From RGDT01 sp046719305 (GTDB taxonomy: Bacteria > Planctomycetota > Planctomycetia > Gemmatales > Gemmataceae), in assembly GCA_046719305.1 (NCBI GenBank), contig JBDNDE010000143.1:1-11869 (forward strand): 11,869 bases of DNA. The letters run 5' to 3'. The position numbers were made by a program, and so were the translations under genes. How positions within the stretch are numbered: the first letter of the stretch is position 1; every line of letters starts with the position of its first letter. Positions 1 to 7,296 of the stretch are shown here, one piece after another. The notes under the pieces were generated by a model. The model was not told the origin of the DNA and ran no database searches. It saw only the letters and a program-made list of their open reading frames with translations.

Positions 1-137
1 TCGGCCGCGAGGAGTGGGCCGAGGTGGCGTTGGCCGATTTGGAGCGAGCGCACCGCGAGTTGCGCTGTCTGGTCACCCGTATAGATGTGATGCGTTGGGG
101 CCATGCGATGATTCGGCCGACGGTCGGTTTTTTTTGA
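1..137 (+). CDS. 3' end of a gene, possibly an FAD-dependent (amine-oxidase-like) oxidoreductase
   Basis: An open frame enters from the left edge (first whole codon at position 3) and ends at TGA 135-137, giving 44 visible residues. The peptide is rich in acidic and arginine-containing helix, followed by the segment RIDVMRWGHAMIRPTVGFF. A 'W-G-H-A-M-x-R-P-x-x-G-F' stretch is, from memory, typical of the C-terminal FAD-binding part of flavin amine-oxidase or phytoene-desaturase-like proteins. In those proteins some tens of residues normally follow it. Here the protein stops immediately, inside a run of eight T, so the C-terminus may be truncated or frameshifted. Removing one or two T only adds a few codons before another stop, so a single recent slip does not restore a long tail. 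The gene faces the desaturase gene with 23 bases between them. The frame is fairly secure; the family assignment is tentative. Confidence 0.5.
   Translation, partial: GREEWAEVALADLERAHRELRCLVTRIDVMRWGHAMIRPTVGFF
117..135 (+). terminator. Short hairpin plus T8, intrinsic-terminator-like
   Basis: CCGA (117-120), loop CGG and TCGG (124-127) form a 4-bp stem followed directly by eight T (128-135). The stem is short for an intrinsic terminator, but the uninterrupted T8 and the position at the end of the gene fit the role. It lies inside the last codons of the coding sequence rather than after the stop. Confidence 0.4.
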
Positions 138-160
138 ATGCGTAATCAGATAAGCACGCG

Positions 161-1120
161 TCACGGCTGCGTCTGGTTGGCCCACTCCGACTCCACTGGG
201 TTGCCCTTGTTTGAAGAGGCGTTTGATTCCGGCTGGCGTGCTGCTGCCAATACACTAGCATTTTTAAGACGTAGCTGAAGAATCTTCTCCGGCGGCCTCT
301 TTAGATTCCACACCACCCCCCCCATCGAGGCCAACCATAACAGCGTGAAGGTGCTGTCCACCTCCCACCATCGAAAGCCTAGTGTCGCCGATGCCGGATA
401 ATGATGATGATTGTTGTGCCAGCCTTCGCCATTGGTCAGCAACGCCAGCAACCAACTGTTGCGGCTCTCGTCACCGGTGTCATAACGCTGCCAGCCATGA
501 CCGTGATTTAGGACATCGACCCAGGCAAGCGAGTGGAGCAAAACAACCGTCGACAACACATAGACGGTGAAAAAAGCCCGGGGTCCGCCGAGCAGAATGA
601 TCGATGCAGCCAGCAGCAGCGAAGGCACCAACCACCAGCGATTGAGCCAGCGAAGTTCCACTTGATCGCGGAGGTCACGCACGCGGTCATAATCAGTATG
701 AACATAATACCCGCTCACTAGCCACTGGTAGTAGCTCCACCAGAACCCTTTCTCCGCAGTGAATACATCTGCATCCGTATCTGCATTCTGATGATGGTAG
801 CGGTGATAGGCCACCCACCACAGTGGCCCCCCACGCAACGCCGTGCAGGCCGTGGCCGCGAGCAGAAAGCGAACCCAGCGGTAGGTACGAAAGGCTCGAT
901 GGGCCAGCAGCCGATGGTATCCCGCCGAGAGAGCCAACCCGCGCAGTTCCACCAGTAGGAAGGCAGCGAGCAGTTCGACCAGGGTAAGTCCGGTCCAGAA
1001 CAGGCCCAACAACGCCAGATGTAAACCCAGGTAGACAACGATCATGCTTCGATGCCCGCCCCCTTCGCGCACTGCTGCGGGTGCCTGTGCAAACGGAATC
1101 ACCAGCGGCTCTCCAGCCAT
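161..1120 (-). CDS. Membrane acyl-CoA / fatty acid desaturase (delta-9 type)
   Basis: This is a 319-residue integral-membrane di-iron desaturase that would introduce a cis double bond into a saturated fatty acyl chain and so tune membrane fluidity. The three histidine boxes are present, numbered from the chosen start: HRLLAH at about 69-74, HRYHH at 106-110 and HNNHH at 235-239. The NHGHG segment near 205-209 is also typical of the acyl-CoA desaturase type. Hydrophobic stretches near residues 26-60 and 160-200 match the paired membrane hairpins of the family, and the length is normal. An upstream in-frame TTG exists at 1183. I chose ATG 1118-1120 because a perfect AGGAGG lies 7 bases before it and the upstream extension looks non-conserved. 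The C-terminal 30 residues are polar and low-complexity. A G8 run (316-323 on the plus strand) lies in the 3' part of the gene. The gene diverges from the cytochrome operon and appears to be transcribed alone. Confidence 0.93.
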   Translation of the reverse strand: MAGEPLVIPFAQAPAAVREGGGHRSMIVVYLGLHLALLGLFWTGLTLVELLAAFLLVELRGLALSAGYHRLLAHRAFRTYRWVRFLLAATACTALRGGPLWWVAYHRYHHQNADTDADVFTAEKGFWWSYYQWLVSGYYVHTDYDRVRDLRDQVELRWLNRWWLVPSLLLAASIILLGGPRAFFTVYVLSTVVLLHSLAWVDVLNHGHGWQRYDTGDESRNSWLLALLTNGEGWHNNHHHYPASATLGFRWWEVDSTFTLLWLASMGGVVWNLKRPPEKILQLRLKNASVLAAARQPESNASSNKGNPVESEWANQTQP

Positions 1121-1127
1121 GAACGTT

Positions 1128-1133
1128 CCTCCT
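1128..1133 (-). promoter_or_regulatory. Ribosome binding site of the desaturase gene
   Basis: On the minus strand AGGAGG is followed by 7 bases and then ATG (1120-1118). This full-consensus site decides the start against the in-frame TTG 63 bases further upstream. Confidence 0.75.
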
Positions 1134-1305
1134 GTGAAAAAAGTCAAAAGAGAAACAATTACGAAGTGTGAACGATTGGTCAAGAGGGGCTGAAGAGTTC
1201 AAGAGGGTAATGATGAGATCACGCTCACCACCCGGAAAAGGCTTTGTCGCTCCTGGTCTGAGTTCTAAAACAAAAATGAGAAATAAAGGAGTCTCTGTTT
1301 TAACG

Positions 1306-1334
1306 TTGTGACCGGCTGGTCTCTCTGGCATAAT
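1306..1334 (+). promoter_or_regulatory. Sigma-70-like promoter for the cytochrome/DUF1552 operon
   Basis: TTGTGA (1306-1311, 4 of 6 matches to TTGACA) and CATAAT (1329-1334, 5 of 6 to TATAAT) are separated by exactly 17 bases. Transcription would begin near 1341, about 40 bases before the cytochrome ATG and almost on the ATG of the short leader ORF at 1344. The rest of the 261-base divergent gap (1121-1381) is AT-rich around 1261-1303. It shows only a weak minus-strand TTGACC and no convincing -10 box for the desaturase. Confidence 0.45.
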
Positions 1335-1343
1335 GACGCTGAC

Positions 1344-1382
1344 ATGTTTCGTCTCCCTCCTGATGCGGTGGTTGACCTCTGA
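1344..1382 (+). CDS. Putative 12-codon leader peptide overlapping the cytochrome start
   Basis: ATG 1344 opens a 12-codon frame (peptide MFRLPPDAVVDL) that stops at TGA 1380-1382. That stop shares its final A with the ATG 1382-1384 of the cytochrome gene, giving the TGATG overlap typical of termination-reinitiation coupling. The cytochrome gene has no Shine-Dalgarno sequence. Instead a pyrimidine run CTCCCTCCT lies at 1353-1361, which resembles the complement of one. The leader ATG also lacks a ribosome site. It would lie only a few bases from the predicted transcript start, so it could be read as a leaderless or near-leaderless ORF. An ORF this short can arise by chance. The peptide shows no run of one amino acid that would suggest attenuation. 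Confidence 0.3.
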   Translation: MFRLPPDAVVDL

Positions 1383-3268
1383 TGCTCGATCGTCGTTGTT
1401 CGTTGGCTCTGCTACTTGGCTTTGCCGTCTTCGTCCTGACTTGGTCCGGTACCATCGCACAGCCAGCCGATTCAACCGTACCGAGTCAAGCCGCCGTTCC
1501 GTCCTATGAGCGTGAGATAGCCCCGCTAGTGCAGAAATACTGCCTGCGTTGTCATAGCACCGAGAAGAAACGCGGCGGCATCATCCTGGATAAAGAGTCC
1601 ACCGATGCAACCATCCTCACTAATCGTCCCTTGTGGGAACGAGTCGGTGAAAATCTTCGGTCGGGGGACATGCCGCCGCCCGGCTCGGCTAAACCCACGG
1701 CGGCTGAAATGGACCTCATCGAACGCTGGCTCAACGGCGTCGTTTTCAAGGATGCCTGCACCGGGCCGAAAGACCCAGGACGTGTGACGCTGCGGCGGCT
1801 GAATCGAGCCGAATACAACAACACCATCCGTGATCTGGTGGGCCTCGATTTCCAGCCGGCCAAGGATTTTCCCGCCGACGATGTAGGCTACGGCTTCGAT
1901 AACATCGGCGATGTGTTGTCGTTGCCGCCCCTGCTGATGGAGAAATATCTCGAAGCGGCCGACCAGATCATCGAGAAAGCCTGGGCCCGGCCGTCGCTGC
2001 GACAAAAGATGCTGCCGATCAACCCCAAGGAAAAAGGGGCCGCCCCCAAGAATTTGAAGTATTTCGCCTCACGGGCCTGGCGGCGGCCGGCTACCGAGGC
2101 CGAGGTGAATCGCTTGCTGGCCCTGACGCGGGCAGCCCGTGAGGCCGGCGATCCACCTGATGTAGGTATGCGGCTGGCTCTGAAGGCGATTTTGGCCTCG
2201 CCGTCGTTTTTGTTCCGGGTCGAGGCTGACCCCAAAGAGACAGGCCTGATCTCCCAATGGGAACTGGCGACCCGGTTGTCGTACTTCCTCTGGTCCAGCA
2301 TGCCCGATGAGGAATTATTCCAGCTAGCCGAGCAGGGCAAATTGCGCCATCCGGGGGTTCTCGAAGCCCAGGTGAAACGCATGCTCCAAGATCCCAAAAG
2401 TGCCGCCCTGGCCGACAACTTCGCCATGCAATGGCTCAACCTTCGTGGACTATCCTCTTTCAGCCCCGATCCCCGCCGCTTCTTCGGGGTCAATCGCGGT
2501 CTGCTAGAGGACATGGCTGAGGAGACGCGGCGCTTTTTCCTGCATGTCAAAGATAGCGACGCCAGCATCCTCGACTTCTTGGCCGGCCAATACACCTTTG
2601 TCAACGAAGCCCTGGCCCGTCACTATGGTCTGAAGGATGTGACCGGCAAAGAGTTTCGCAAAGTCAGTCTGGCCGGCACGCCCCGAGCGGGGGTGCTGAC
2701 CCATGCCAGCGTGTTGAGCGTAACCAGCAACCCGACACGTACCTCCCCGGTCAAGCGGGGCAAATGGATACTCGAAAACATTCTGGGCACCCCGCCGCCG
2801 CCCGCACCGCCCGACGTCCCCGAACTAGAAGAAAAAGGCGAACTACGCGGCTCGCTACGCGAACAAATGGAACAACACCGTAAAGACCCTGGCTGTGCCT
2901 CTTGTCACGCCCGCATGGACCCCTTGGGCTTCGGCTACGAAAACTTCGACGCGGTCGGCCGCTGGCGCACCCGTGACGGCCGACATGTTATCGACGCCTC
3001 GGGCGAGTTGCCTGACGGCAGCAAGTTCAACGGGCCAGCCGAACTGCGAACGATTCTCTTGGCACGAAAAGACTTGTTTGCCAAGTGCTTCACCGAAAAG
3101 ATGCTCACCTACGCTTTGGGACGCGGCACCGAGCGTTCCGACCGGTGTTTCGTCCAGGAGATTGCTAAAAAAGTCGCCACAGCTGATTACAAATTCTCCG
3201 TAGTGGTTTTGGAAATCGTTAAGAGCGATCCGTTTCAGAAACGACGTGCAAAGGGGCCTTCCAAATGA
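1382..3268 (+). CDS. Planctomycete multidomain cytochrome (PSCyt1-DUF1587-DUF1595-DUF1592-DUF1588-DUF1585)
   Basis: This is a 628-residue exported c-type cytochrome of the large planctomycete family. Its natural reaction is not established; a redox role outside the cytoplasmic membrane is inferred. Residues 1-27 form a Sec-type signal peptide. The N-terminal cytochrome domain carries CLRCH (C54, C57, H58), with M97 in the following GDMPPP as a likely distal ligand. Then come DUF1587 (about 134-196), DUF1595 (about 222-280), DUF1592 (about 282-406), DUF1588 (about 408-515) with a second heme motif CASCH (C505, C508, H509), and DUF1585 (about 545-620). An in-frame TGA at 1373-1375 leaves ATG 1382 as the first ATG. 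The protein is shorter than usual (I recall about 750-850 residues) because little separates DUF1587 from DUF1595. It overlaps the next gene by ATGA, and partner genes of this pair are commonly adjacent in planctomycetes. Confidence 0.92.
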   Translation: MLDRRCSLALLLGFAVFVLTWSGTIAQPADSTVPSQAAVPSYEREIAPLVQKYCLRCHSTEKKRGGIILDKESTDATILTNRPLWERVGENLRSGDMPPPGSAKPTAAEMDLIERWLNGVVFKDACTGPKDPGRVTLRRLNRAEYNNTIRDLVGLDFQPAKDFPADDVGYGFDNIGDVLSLPPLLMEKYLEAADQIIEKAWARPSLRQKMLPINPKEKGAAPKNLKYFASRAWRRPATEAEVNRLLALTRAAREAGDPPDVGMRLALKAILASPSFLFRVEADPKETGLISQWELATRLSYFLWSSMPDEELFQLAEQGKLRHPGVLEAQVKRMLQDPKSAALADNFAMQWLNLRGLSSFSPDPRRFFGVNRGLLEDMAEETRRFFLHVKDSDASILDFLAGQYTFVNEALARHYGLKDVTGKEFRKVSLAGTPRAGVLTHASVLSVTSNPTRTSPVKRGKWILENILGTPPPPAPPDVPELEEKGELRGSLREQMEQHRKDPGCASCHARMDPLGFGYENFDAVGRWRTRDGRHVIDASGELPDGSKFNGPAELRTILLARKDLFAKCFTEKMLTYALGRGTERSDRCFVQEIAKKVATADYKFSVVVLEIVKSDPFQKRRAKGPSK

Positions 3269-4626
3269 CACTTCCTCTACTTTCCCGCCGAACGGTTCTC
3301 CGGGGACTGGGCGTTTCGCTTTCCCTGCCGCTGCTGGAAGCGATGATGCCTCATTCACTCTTCGCCGCTTCGGCCTCCGACACGTCGGCTCCGCGGTCGG
3401 CTCCGCGGCGGATGGCTTTTCTCTATGTGCCCAACGGCATTCATATGGAAGATTGGACACCAGCCAGCGAAGGGCCATTGAAGGAGTTGACGCCGATTCT
3501 CAAGCCCCTGACCCCGTTCAAGGACGATCTGTTGGTTCTCACGGGATTGACCGCCGACAAGGCTCGGGCTAACGGGGATGGACCGGGCGACCACGCCCGC
3601 GCGATGAGTGCCTTCCTCACCGGATCGCAGCCACTCAAAACTGCCGGAGCCAATATCAAGGTCGGCATCTCCGCCGATCAGTTTGCCGCCCAGCAGATCG
3701 GCCACGCTACCCGTTTCCCATCCCTGGAGATTGGCACCGAAGGAGGCCGTCAGGCAGGTAGTTGCGACTCGGGCTACAGCTGCGCTTATTCGTCAACCAT
3801 CTCTTGGCGGACCGAATCGTCGCCCGTGGCCAAGGAAACTAATCCGCGACTCGTCTTCGAACGTCTCTTTGGCAACGGCAAAAGCACCGACAGCAGCAGT
3901 CTGAAAGCGGCCGGCTACAAAAAATCGCTTCTGGACTTTGTAAGCGAAGATGCTCGTTCGCTGCGTAATCGCCTGGGGGCGGCCGACATCCGAAAACTGG
4001 ATGAATATCTGGATGGCGTGCGGGAGATTGAGCGCCGTTTAGCGAAGTTTGACCAACCCAGCGAAATCAAGGGAGTGCCGGAGGGGGCCAAAGTTCCCAG
4101 TGGCTTGCCCAAGAGCCAGAGCGAACACCTGAAGTTGCTCGGCGACATGATGGTTTTGGCCTTCCAGGCCGACCTCACCCGCATCTGCACCTTCGTCTTT
4201 GCTAACGAGGGCAGTAACAAGCCCTATCGTGAGATCGGCATCAGCGAAGGACACCACGATCTTTCGCATCACGGCCGCAAAAGAGAAAAAATGGAAAAGA
4301 TTGCTCAGATCAACAAATTCCACATCGAAGCGTTGGCCTATGTCATCGGAAAGCTCAAAAGTATCAAAGAGGGTGAGCAAACCCTTCTCGATTCGTGCAT
4401 GATTGCCTATGGCTCAGGGAACTCCGATGGCAACCGGCATAACCACGACAACCTGCCGATCCTCTTGCTGGGTAAAGGCGGCGGTACCCTCAAGCCTGGC
4501 CGCCATGTGAAATATGCCAAGGAAACCCCATTGACCAACTTGTGGATCGAAATGATGGATCGCATGGGGGTACGCGTTGCCAAGTTCGGCGATAGCAAAG
4601 GCCGTCTCTCGGGTCTCAACGGCTAA
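3265..4626 (+). CDS. DUF1552 family protein, Tat-exported
   Basis: This 453-residue protein belongs to DUF1552 (PF07586), a family of unknown biochemical function found mainly in planctomycetes and relatives, next to DUF1592/DUF1588 cytochromes. The N-terminus carries a twin-arginine signal, SRRTVLRG at residues 7-14, followed by a hydrophobic core and a cut site probably near residues 33-36. It would therefore be folded before export, perhaps with a cofactor. The body begins with RRMAFLYVPNGIH (about 48-60). It includes a conserved-looking GPGDHARAMSAFLTG stretch and a C-terminal segment rich in Asn and His around NSDGNRHNHDNLP. A 12-base tandem duplication encodes SAPRSAPR at residues 41-48, in the linker after the signal. 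The ATG overlaps the upstream stop as ATGA, so the two products are made together. A strong hairpin terminator follows the stop. The family call is confident; the function is unknown. Confidence 0.9.
   Translation: MTLPLLSRRTVLRGLGVSLSLPLLEAMMPHSLFAASASDTSAPRSAPRRMAFLYVPNGIHMEDWTPASEGPLKELTPILKPLTPFKDDLLVLTGLTADKARANGDGPGDHARAMSAFLTGSQPLKTAGANIKVGISADQFAAQQIGHATRFPSLEIGTEGGRQAGSCDSGYSCAYSSTISWRTESSPVAKETNPRLVFERLFGNGKSTDSSSLKAAGYKKSLLDFVSEDARSLRNRLGAADIRKLDEYLDGVREIERRLAKFDQPSEIKGVPEGAKVPSGLPKSQSEHLKLLGDMMVLAFQADLTRICTFVFANEGSNKPYREIGISEGHHDLSHHGRKREKMEKIAQINKFHIEALAYVIGKLKSIKEGEQTLLDSCMIAYGSGNSDGNRHNHDNLPILLLGKGGGTLKPGRHVKYAKETPLTNLWIEMMDRMGVRVAKFGDSKGRLSGLNG
3384..3407 (+). repeat. 12-base perfect tandem duplication
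   Basis: GTCGGCTCCGCG occurs twice in direct succession (3384-3395 and 3396-3407) in frame within the DUF1552 gene. It encodes the repeat SAPR-SAPR just after the twin-arginine signal peptide. The location in a flexible linker makes it tolerable, and it looks like a slippage duplication. Confidence 0.8.
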
Positions 4627-4657
4627 GCGACCCCATTGTCAACAAAACATCGTAACG

Positions 4658-4700
4658 ACACAGGCCACCGGACATCTGTTTCGGCGGCTTGTGTTTTATT
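4658..4700 (+). terminator. Intrinsic terminator of the cytochrome/DUF1552 operon
   Basis: The left arm at 4658-4670 (ACACAGGCCACCG) pairs with the right arm at 4682-4694 (CGGCGGCTTGTGT) over 13 positions, with one G-U pair and one A-C mismatch. The loop has 11 bases. The stem runs into TTTTATT (4694-4700). It lies 31 bases after the DUF1552 stop. The same hairpin faces the convergent phosphorylase gene, but on the minus strand it is not followed directly by a T run, so termination there would be weaker. Confidence 0.75.
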
Positions 4701-4757
4701 GTGCGATCCATCTCGACGTAGCTAGCAGTCTGTTCCGACTCGCGTGTCACGGCATGC

Positions 4758-7223
4758 TCAGTCCACCACAACACTGCGCGCCTTCCAAATCTGCTCGGCG
4801 TAGCCGCGTATCGTGCGATCGCTGCTGAATCGCCCGCTAGCGGCAACGTTGAGAATGGCCTTGCGGGTCCAGGCATCAGGTTCAACAAACAGGGCGTTGA
4901 CCGCCTCTTGGGCGCGAACATACGAACTGAGGTCGGCCAGATGCATGTAGTAGTCGCCGCGTGTTAGCAGCAAATCACGCAACGGCTCGAAAAGGCCACG
5001 TTCCTGCGGACTGAAATGATCGTTGAAGATCAAATCTAACGCGGCCCGTGTCTCGGCTTCGTGATGGTAGTGCCACCACGGGCTGTACCAGGTACGGTTG
5101 TGGGCCACTTGCTCTGCTGTCAGACCAAAGAGAAAGAAGTTCTCCTCGCCGGCAGCCTGAGCCATCTCGATTGTAGCCCCATCACGCGTGCCGATGGTTA
5201 GCGCGCCATTCATCATAAATTTCATGTTACCAGTGCCACTAGCTTCATATCCAGCAGTACTGATCTGTTCGGAAAGATCGCTGGCAGGGATGAGGCGCTC
5301 CGCTAGGCTCACGGAATAATTAGGTAAAAAGATAACCTTGAGCCGTCCACGCACTACCGGATCCCGTTCGATCACGGCAGCGAGATTGTTGATGAATTTG
5401 ATAATCAGTTTGGCTAGCGTGTAGGACGGAGCCGCCTTGCCAGAGAAAAAGACCACCCTGGGCGGTAAGGCCCGTTGCGGATTATGTCGCAGGCGATGAT
5501 ACAACACCACAACATGCAGAGCGTTGAGCAGTTGGCGTTTGTACTCGTGGATCCGCTTAATCTGGCAGTCAAACAACATCTCGGGGTCCAGGGTAGGCCC
5601 GCCTTGGCCTTTCAGCCAGTCGATGAAACGCAGCTTAGCTCGACGCTTAGCTTCGCGGAATCGCTGCTGGAAGCCGCGGTCCTCAGCCAACGGTTTGAGC
5701 AACTCTAAATCATCCAGATGCGTCACCCATTTATCCCCAACCGCATCGGTGATGAGTTCCGCCAAGCCCGGGTTTGCCATCAGCAGCCAACGCCGCGGGG
5801 TGACTCCGTTGGTCTGGTTGCTGAACCGCTCGGGGAACATCTCGGCAAAATCGCGCACGACACGGGTCCGCAGCAAGCCGCTATGAATCTCGGCCACGCC
5901 ATTGGTGCTGTGTGTGCCCAGGATGGCGAGGTTGGCCATACGAACCTTTTTTTCTGGCCCTTCCTCGATCAAGCTCAGACGGCTTTGTTTACCCGGATCA
6001 TTCGGGTAGCGTTGCCGAACTTCATCCATGAAACGCGCATTGATGGCGTAGATAATTTCCAGTTGGCGTGGCAAGAACCACTCGAAGAACCTCACCGGCC
6101 ACTTTTCCAACGCCTCGGGTAACAGGGTGTGATTGGTGTAGGCAAGGGTACGCCGGGTGATGTCCCAAGCGTCATCGAAACTGAGCCGGGCGTGGTCCAA
6201 CAGGTGCCGCATCAGTTCGGCGACGGCCAGGGCCGGGTGCGTATCATTGAGTTGAATGGCAACCTTATCGGGCAGGCAACGATAATCGTCGTTGTGCCGG
6301 CGGAAACGCTTTAAGATATCGGCAATCGAGCAGGCGACCAGAAAGTATTCCTGCACCAGCCGTAACCCTTGGCCAGCCGCCGTCGAATCGCCGGGATACA
6401 GCACCCGCGTCAGATTTTCGGCTAGCACCTTGTTATGCACAGCACTAAAAAAATCGCCGCTGTTAAATTCATTCAAGTCGAAAAAATCGGAAGCCGTGGC
6501 TGCCCACAACCGCAACGTGTTGACGGTACGGGCCCCGTAACCCACCACCGGGCGATCATACGGCACGCCGACGATGCTCATCGGTTGACCAATACGGATC
6601 TTGATGTCCCCGCCGGCAGACATTTGCGCGCCGGAGCCGAGCCGTACTTCGATGGTCTGGTTCGTACGGGCTAGCTCCCAGGGGTCCGGATGCCGCAACC
6701 AGTGGTCGGGACTTTCCACCTGGAAGCCCCCCCGTATCTCTTGCTTGAAGATGCCGTACTCATAACGCAGGCCATAGCCCATCGCGGGAATCTGCAACGT
6801 CGCCAACGAATCGATGAAGCAGGCCGCCAGGCGTCCTAGTCCCCCATTGCCCAGTCCGGCATCGGGTTCTTCCTCGCTGAGCGTCTCCAAGTCCAACCCC
6901 GAATGTTCGATCAAGTCACGCACGACCGGCTCGGCCATCAAGTTGATAATGTTGTTACTCAGCGAGCGGCCGATAAGAAACTCCATCGACAGGTAATAGA
7001 CCCGCTTGGGATTAGCCGCGTCATGGGTAGCGTTGGTTTTGATCCATCGCTCGCTTAGCAGATCGCGGAGGGTAGCAGCCACTGCCTCGAAGCGTTCGCG
7101 AGGTCCAGCATCGTGGGGATTAATGGCATGACCACAAGCCAGATGATGATCATACAGGGCACGTAGGTCGGCGTCACGCAGAACTACATTACGCAACGAC
7201 GGGTAATTAGGTGAGGTGGGCAT
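4758..7223 (-). CDS. glgP: Glycogen / alpha-glucan phosphorylase
   Basis: This 821-residue cytoplasmic enzyme of glycosyltransferase family 35 releases glucose-1-phosphate from the non-reducing ends of alpha-1,4-glucans using inorganic phosphate and pyridoxal phosphate. The length is normal for the family. Clear landmarks, numbered from ATG 7223, are VYYLSMEFLIGRSL near 75-88, GLGNGGLGRLAACF at 123-136, QLNDTHPALAVAELMR near 324-339, TNGVTPRRW near 481-489, IKRIHEYKRQLLNALHVV near 565-582, and the cofactor segment EASGTGNMKFMMNGA, in which K668 should bind pyridoxal phosphate. An in-frame GTG lies 18 bases upstream at 7241. I prefer ATG 7223 because AAGGAG sits 8 bases before it, inside the GTG extension. 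The gene lies 73 bases downstream of the DUF1573 gene on the same strand with no clear terminator between, so they may share a transcript. No other glycogen gene is present in the window. Confidence 0.97.
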   Translation of the reverse strand: MPTSPNYPSLRNVVLRDADLRALYDHHLACGHAINPHDAGPRERFEAVAATLRDLLSERWIKTNATHDAANPKRVYYLSMEFLIGRSLSNNIINLMAEPVVRDLIEHSGLDLETLSEEEPDAGLGNGGLGRLAACFIDSLATLQIPAMGYGLRYEYGIFKQEIRGGFQVESPDHWLRHPDPWELARTNQTIEVRLGSGAQMSAGGDIKIRIGQPMSIVGVPYDRPVVGYGARTVNTLRLWAATASDFFDLNEFNSGDFFSAVHNKVLAENLTRVLYPGDSTAAGQGLRLVQEYFLVACSIADILKRFRRHNDDYRCLPDKVAIQLNDTHPALAVAELMRHLLDHARLSFDDAWDITRRTLAYTNHTLLPEALEKWPVRFFEWFLPRQLEIIYAINARFMDEVRQRYPNDPGKQSRLSLIEEGPEKKVRMANLAILGTHSTNGVAEIHSGLLRTRVVRDFAEMFPERFSNQTNGVTPRRWLLMANPGLAELITDAVGDKWVTHLDDLELLKPLAEDRGFQQRFREAKRRAKLRFIDWLKGQGGPTLDPEMLFDCQIKRIHEYKRQLLNALHVVVLYHRLRHNPQRALPPRVVFFSGKAAPSYTLAKLIIKFINNLAAVIERDPVVRGRLKVIFLPNYSVSLAERLIPASDLSEQISTAGYEASGTGNMKFMMNGALTIGTRDGATIEMAQAAGEENFFLFGLTAEQVAHNRTWYSPWWHYHHEAETRAALDLIFNDHFSPQERGLFEPLRDLLLTRGDYYMHLADLSSYVRAQEAVNALFVEPDAWTRKAILNVAASGRFSSDRTIRGYAEQIWKARSVVVD

Positions 7224-7231
7224 GACCAAGA

Positions 7232-7237
7232 CTCCTT
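7232..7237 (-). promoter_or_regulatory. Ribosome binding site of the phosphorylase gene
   Basis: AAGGAG on the minus strand lies 8 bases before ATG 7223-7221. It decides the start against the GTG at 7241, which would place this site inside the coding sequence. Confidence 0.65.
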
Positions 7238-7296
7238 CCACGAGGGCGTGCTTCCTGGACTAGGGGTGTTGTATCGGGCCACAGCGAGCCAGGCCA

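Noticed and set aside
1121..1183. Upstream in-frame extension of the desaturase from TTG 1183
   Set aside because: The internal ATG at 1120 has a perfect AGGAGG at ideal spacing. The extension would need a rare start codon and lacks a ribosome site.
693..1475. 260-codon minus-strand open frame overlapping the desaturase gene, its upstream gap and the cytochrome start
   Set aside because: It reads the desaturase in a shifted frame. The desaturase frame has all three histidine boxes and a perfect ribosome site, while this one has low-complexity, unrecognisable protein.
1888..2604. 238-codon minus-strand frame antisense to the cytochrome gene
   Set aside because: The plus-strand frame has recognisable domains throughout. 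The antisense protein is Ser/Arg-rich with no motif, as expected of a shadow in GC-rich DNA.
2855..3478. 207-codon minus-strand frame across the cytochrome/DUF1552 junction
   Set aside because: It is antisense to two well-supported genes, with no ribosome site or motif seen.
7224..7296. Possible separate promoter for glgP (minus-strand TTGATG and GATACA)
   Set aside because: The spacing is 19 bases and the -10 box matches only 3 of 6 positions.
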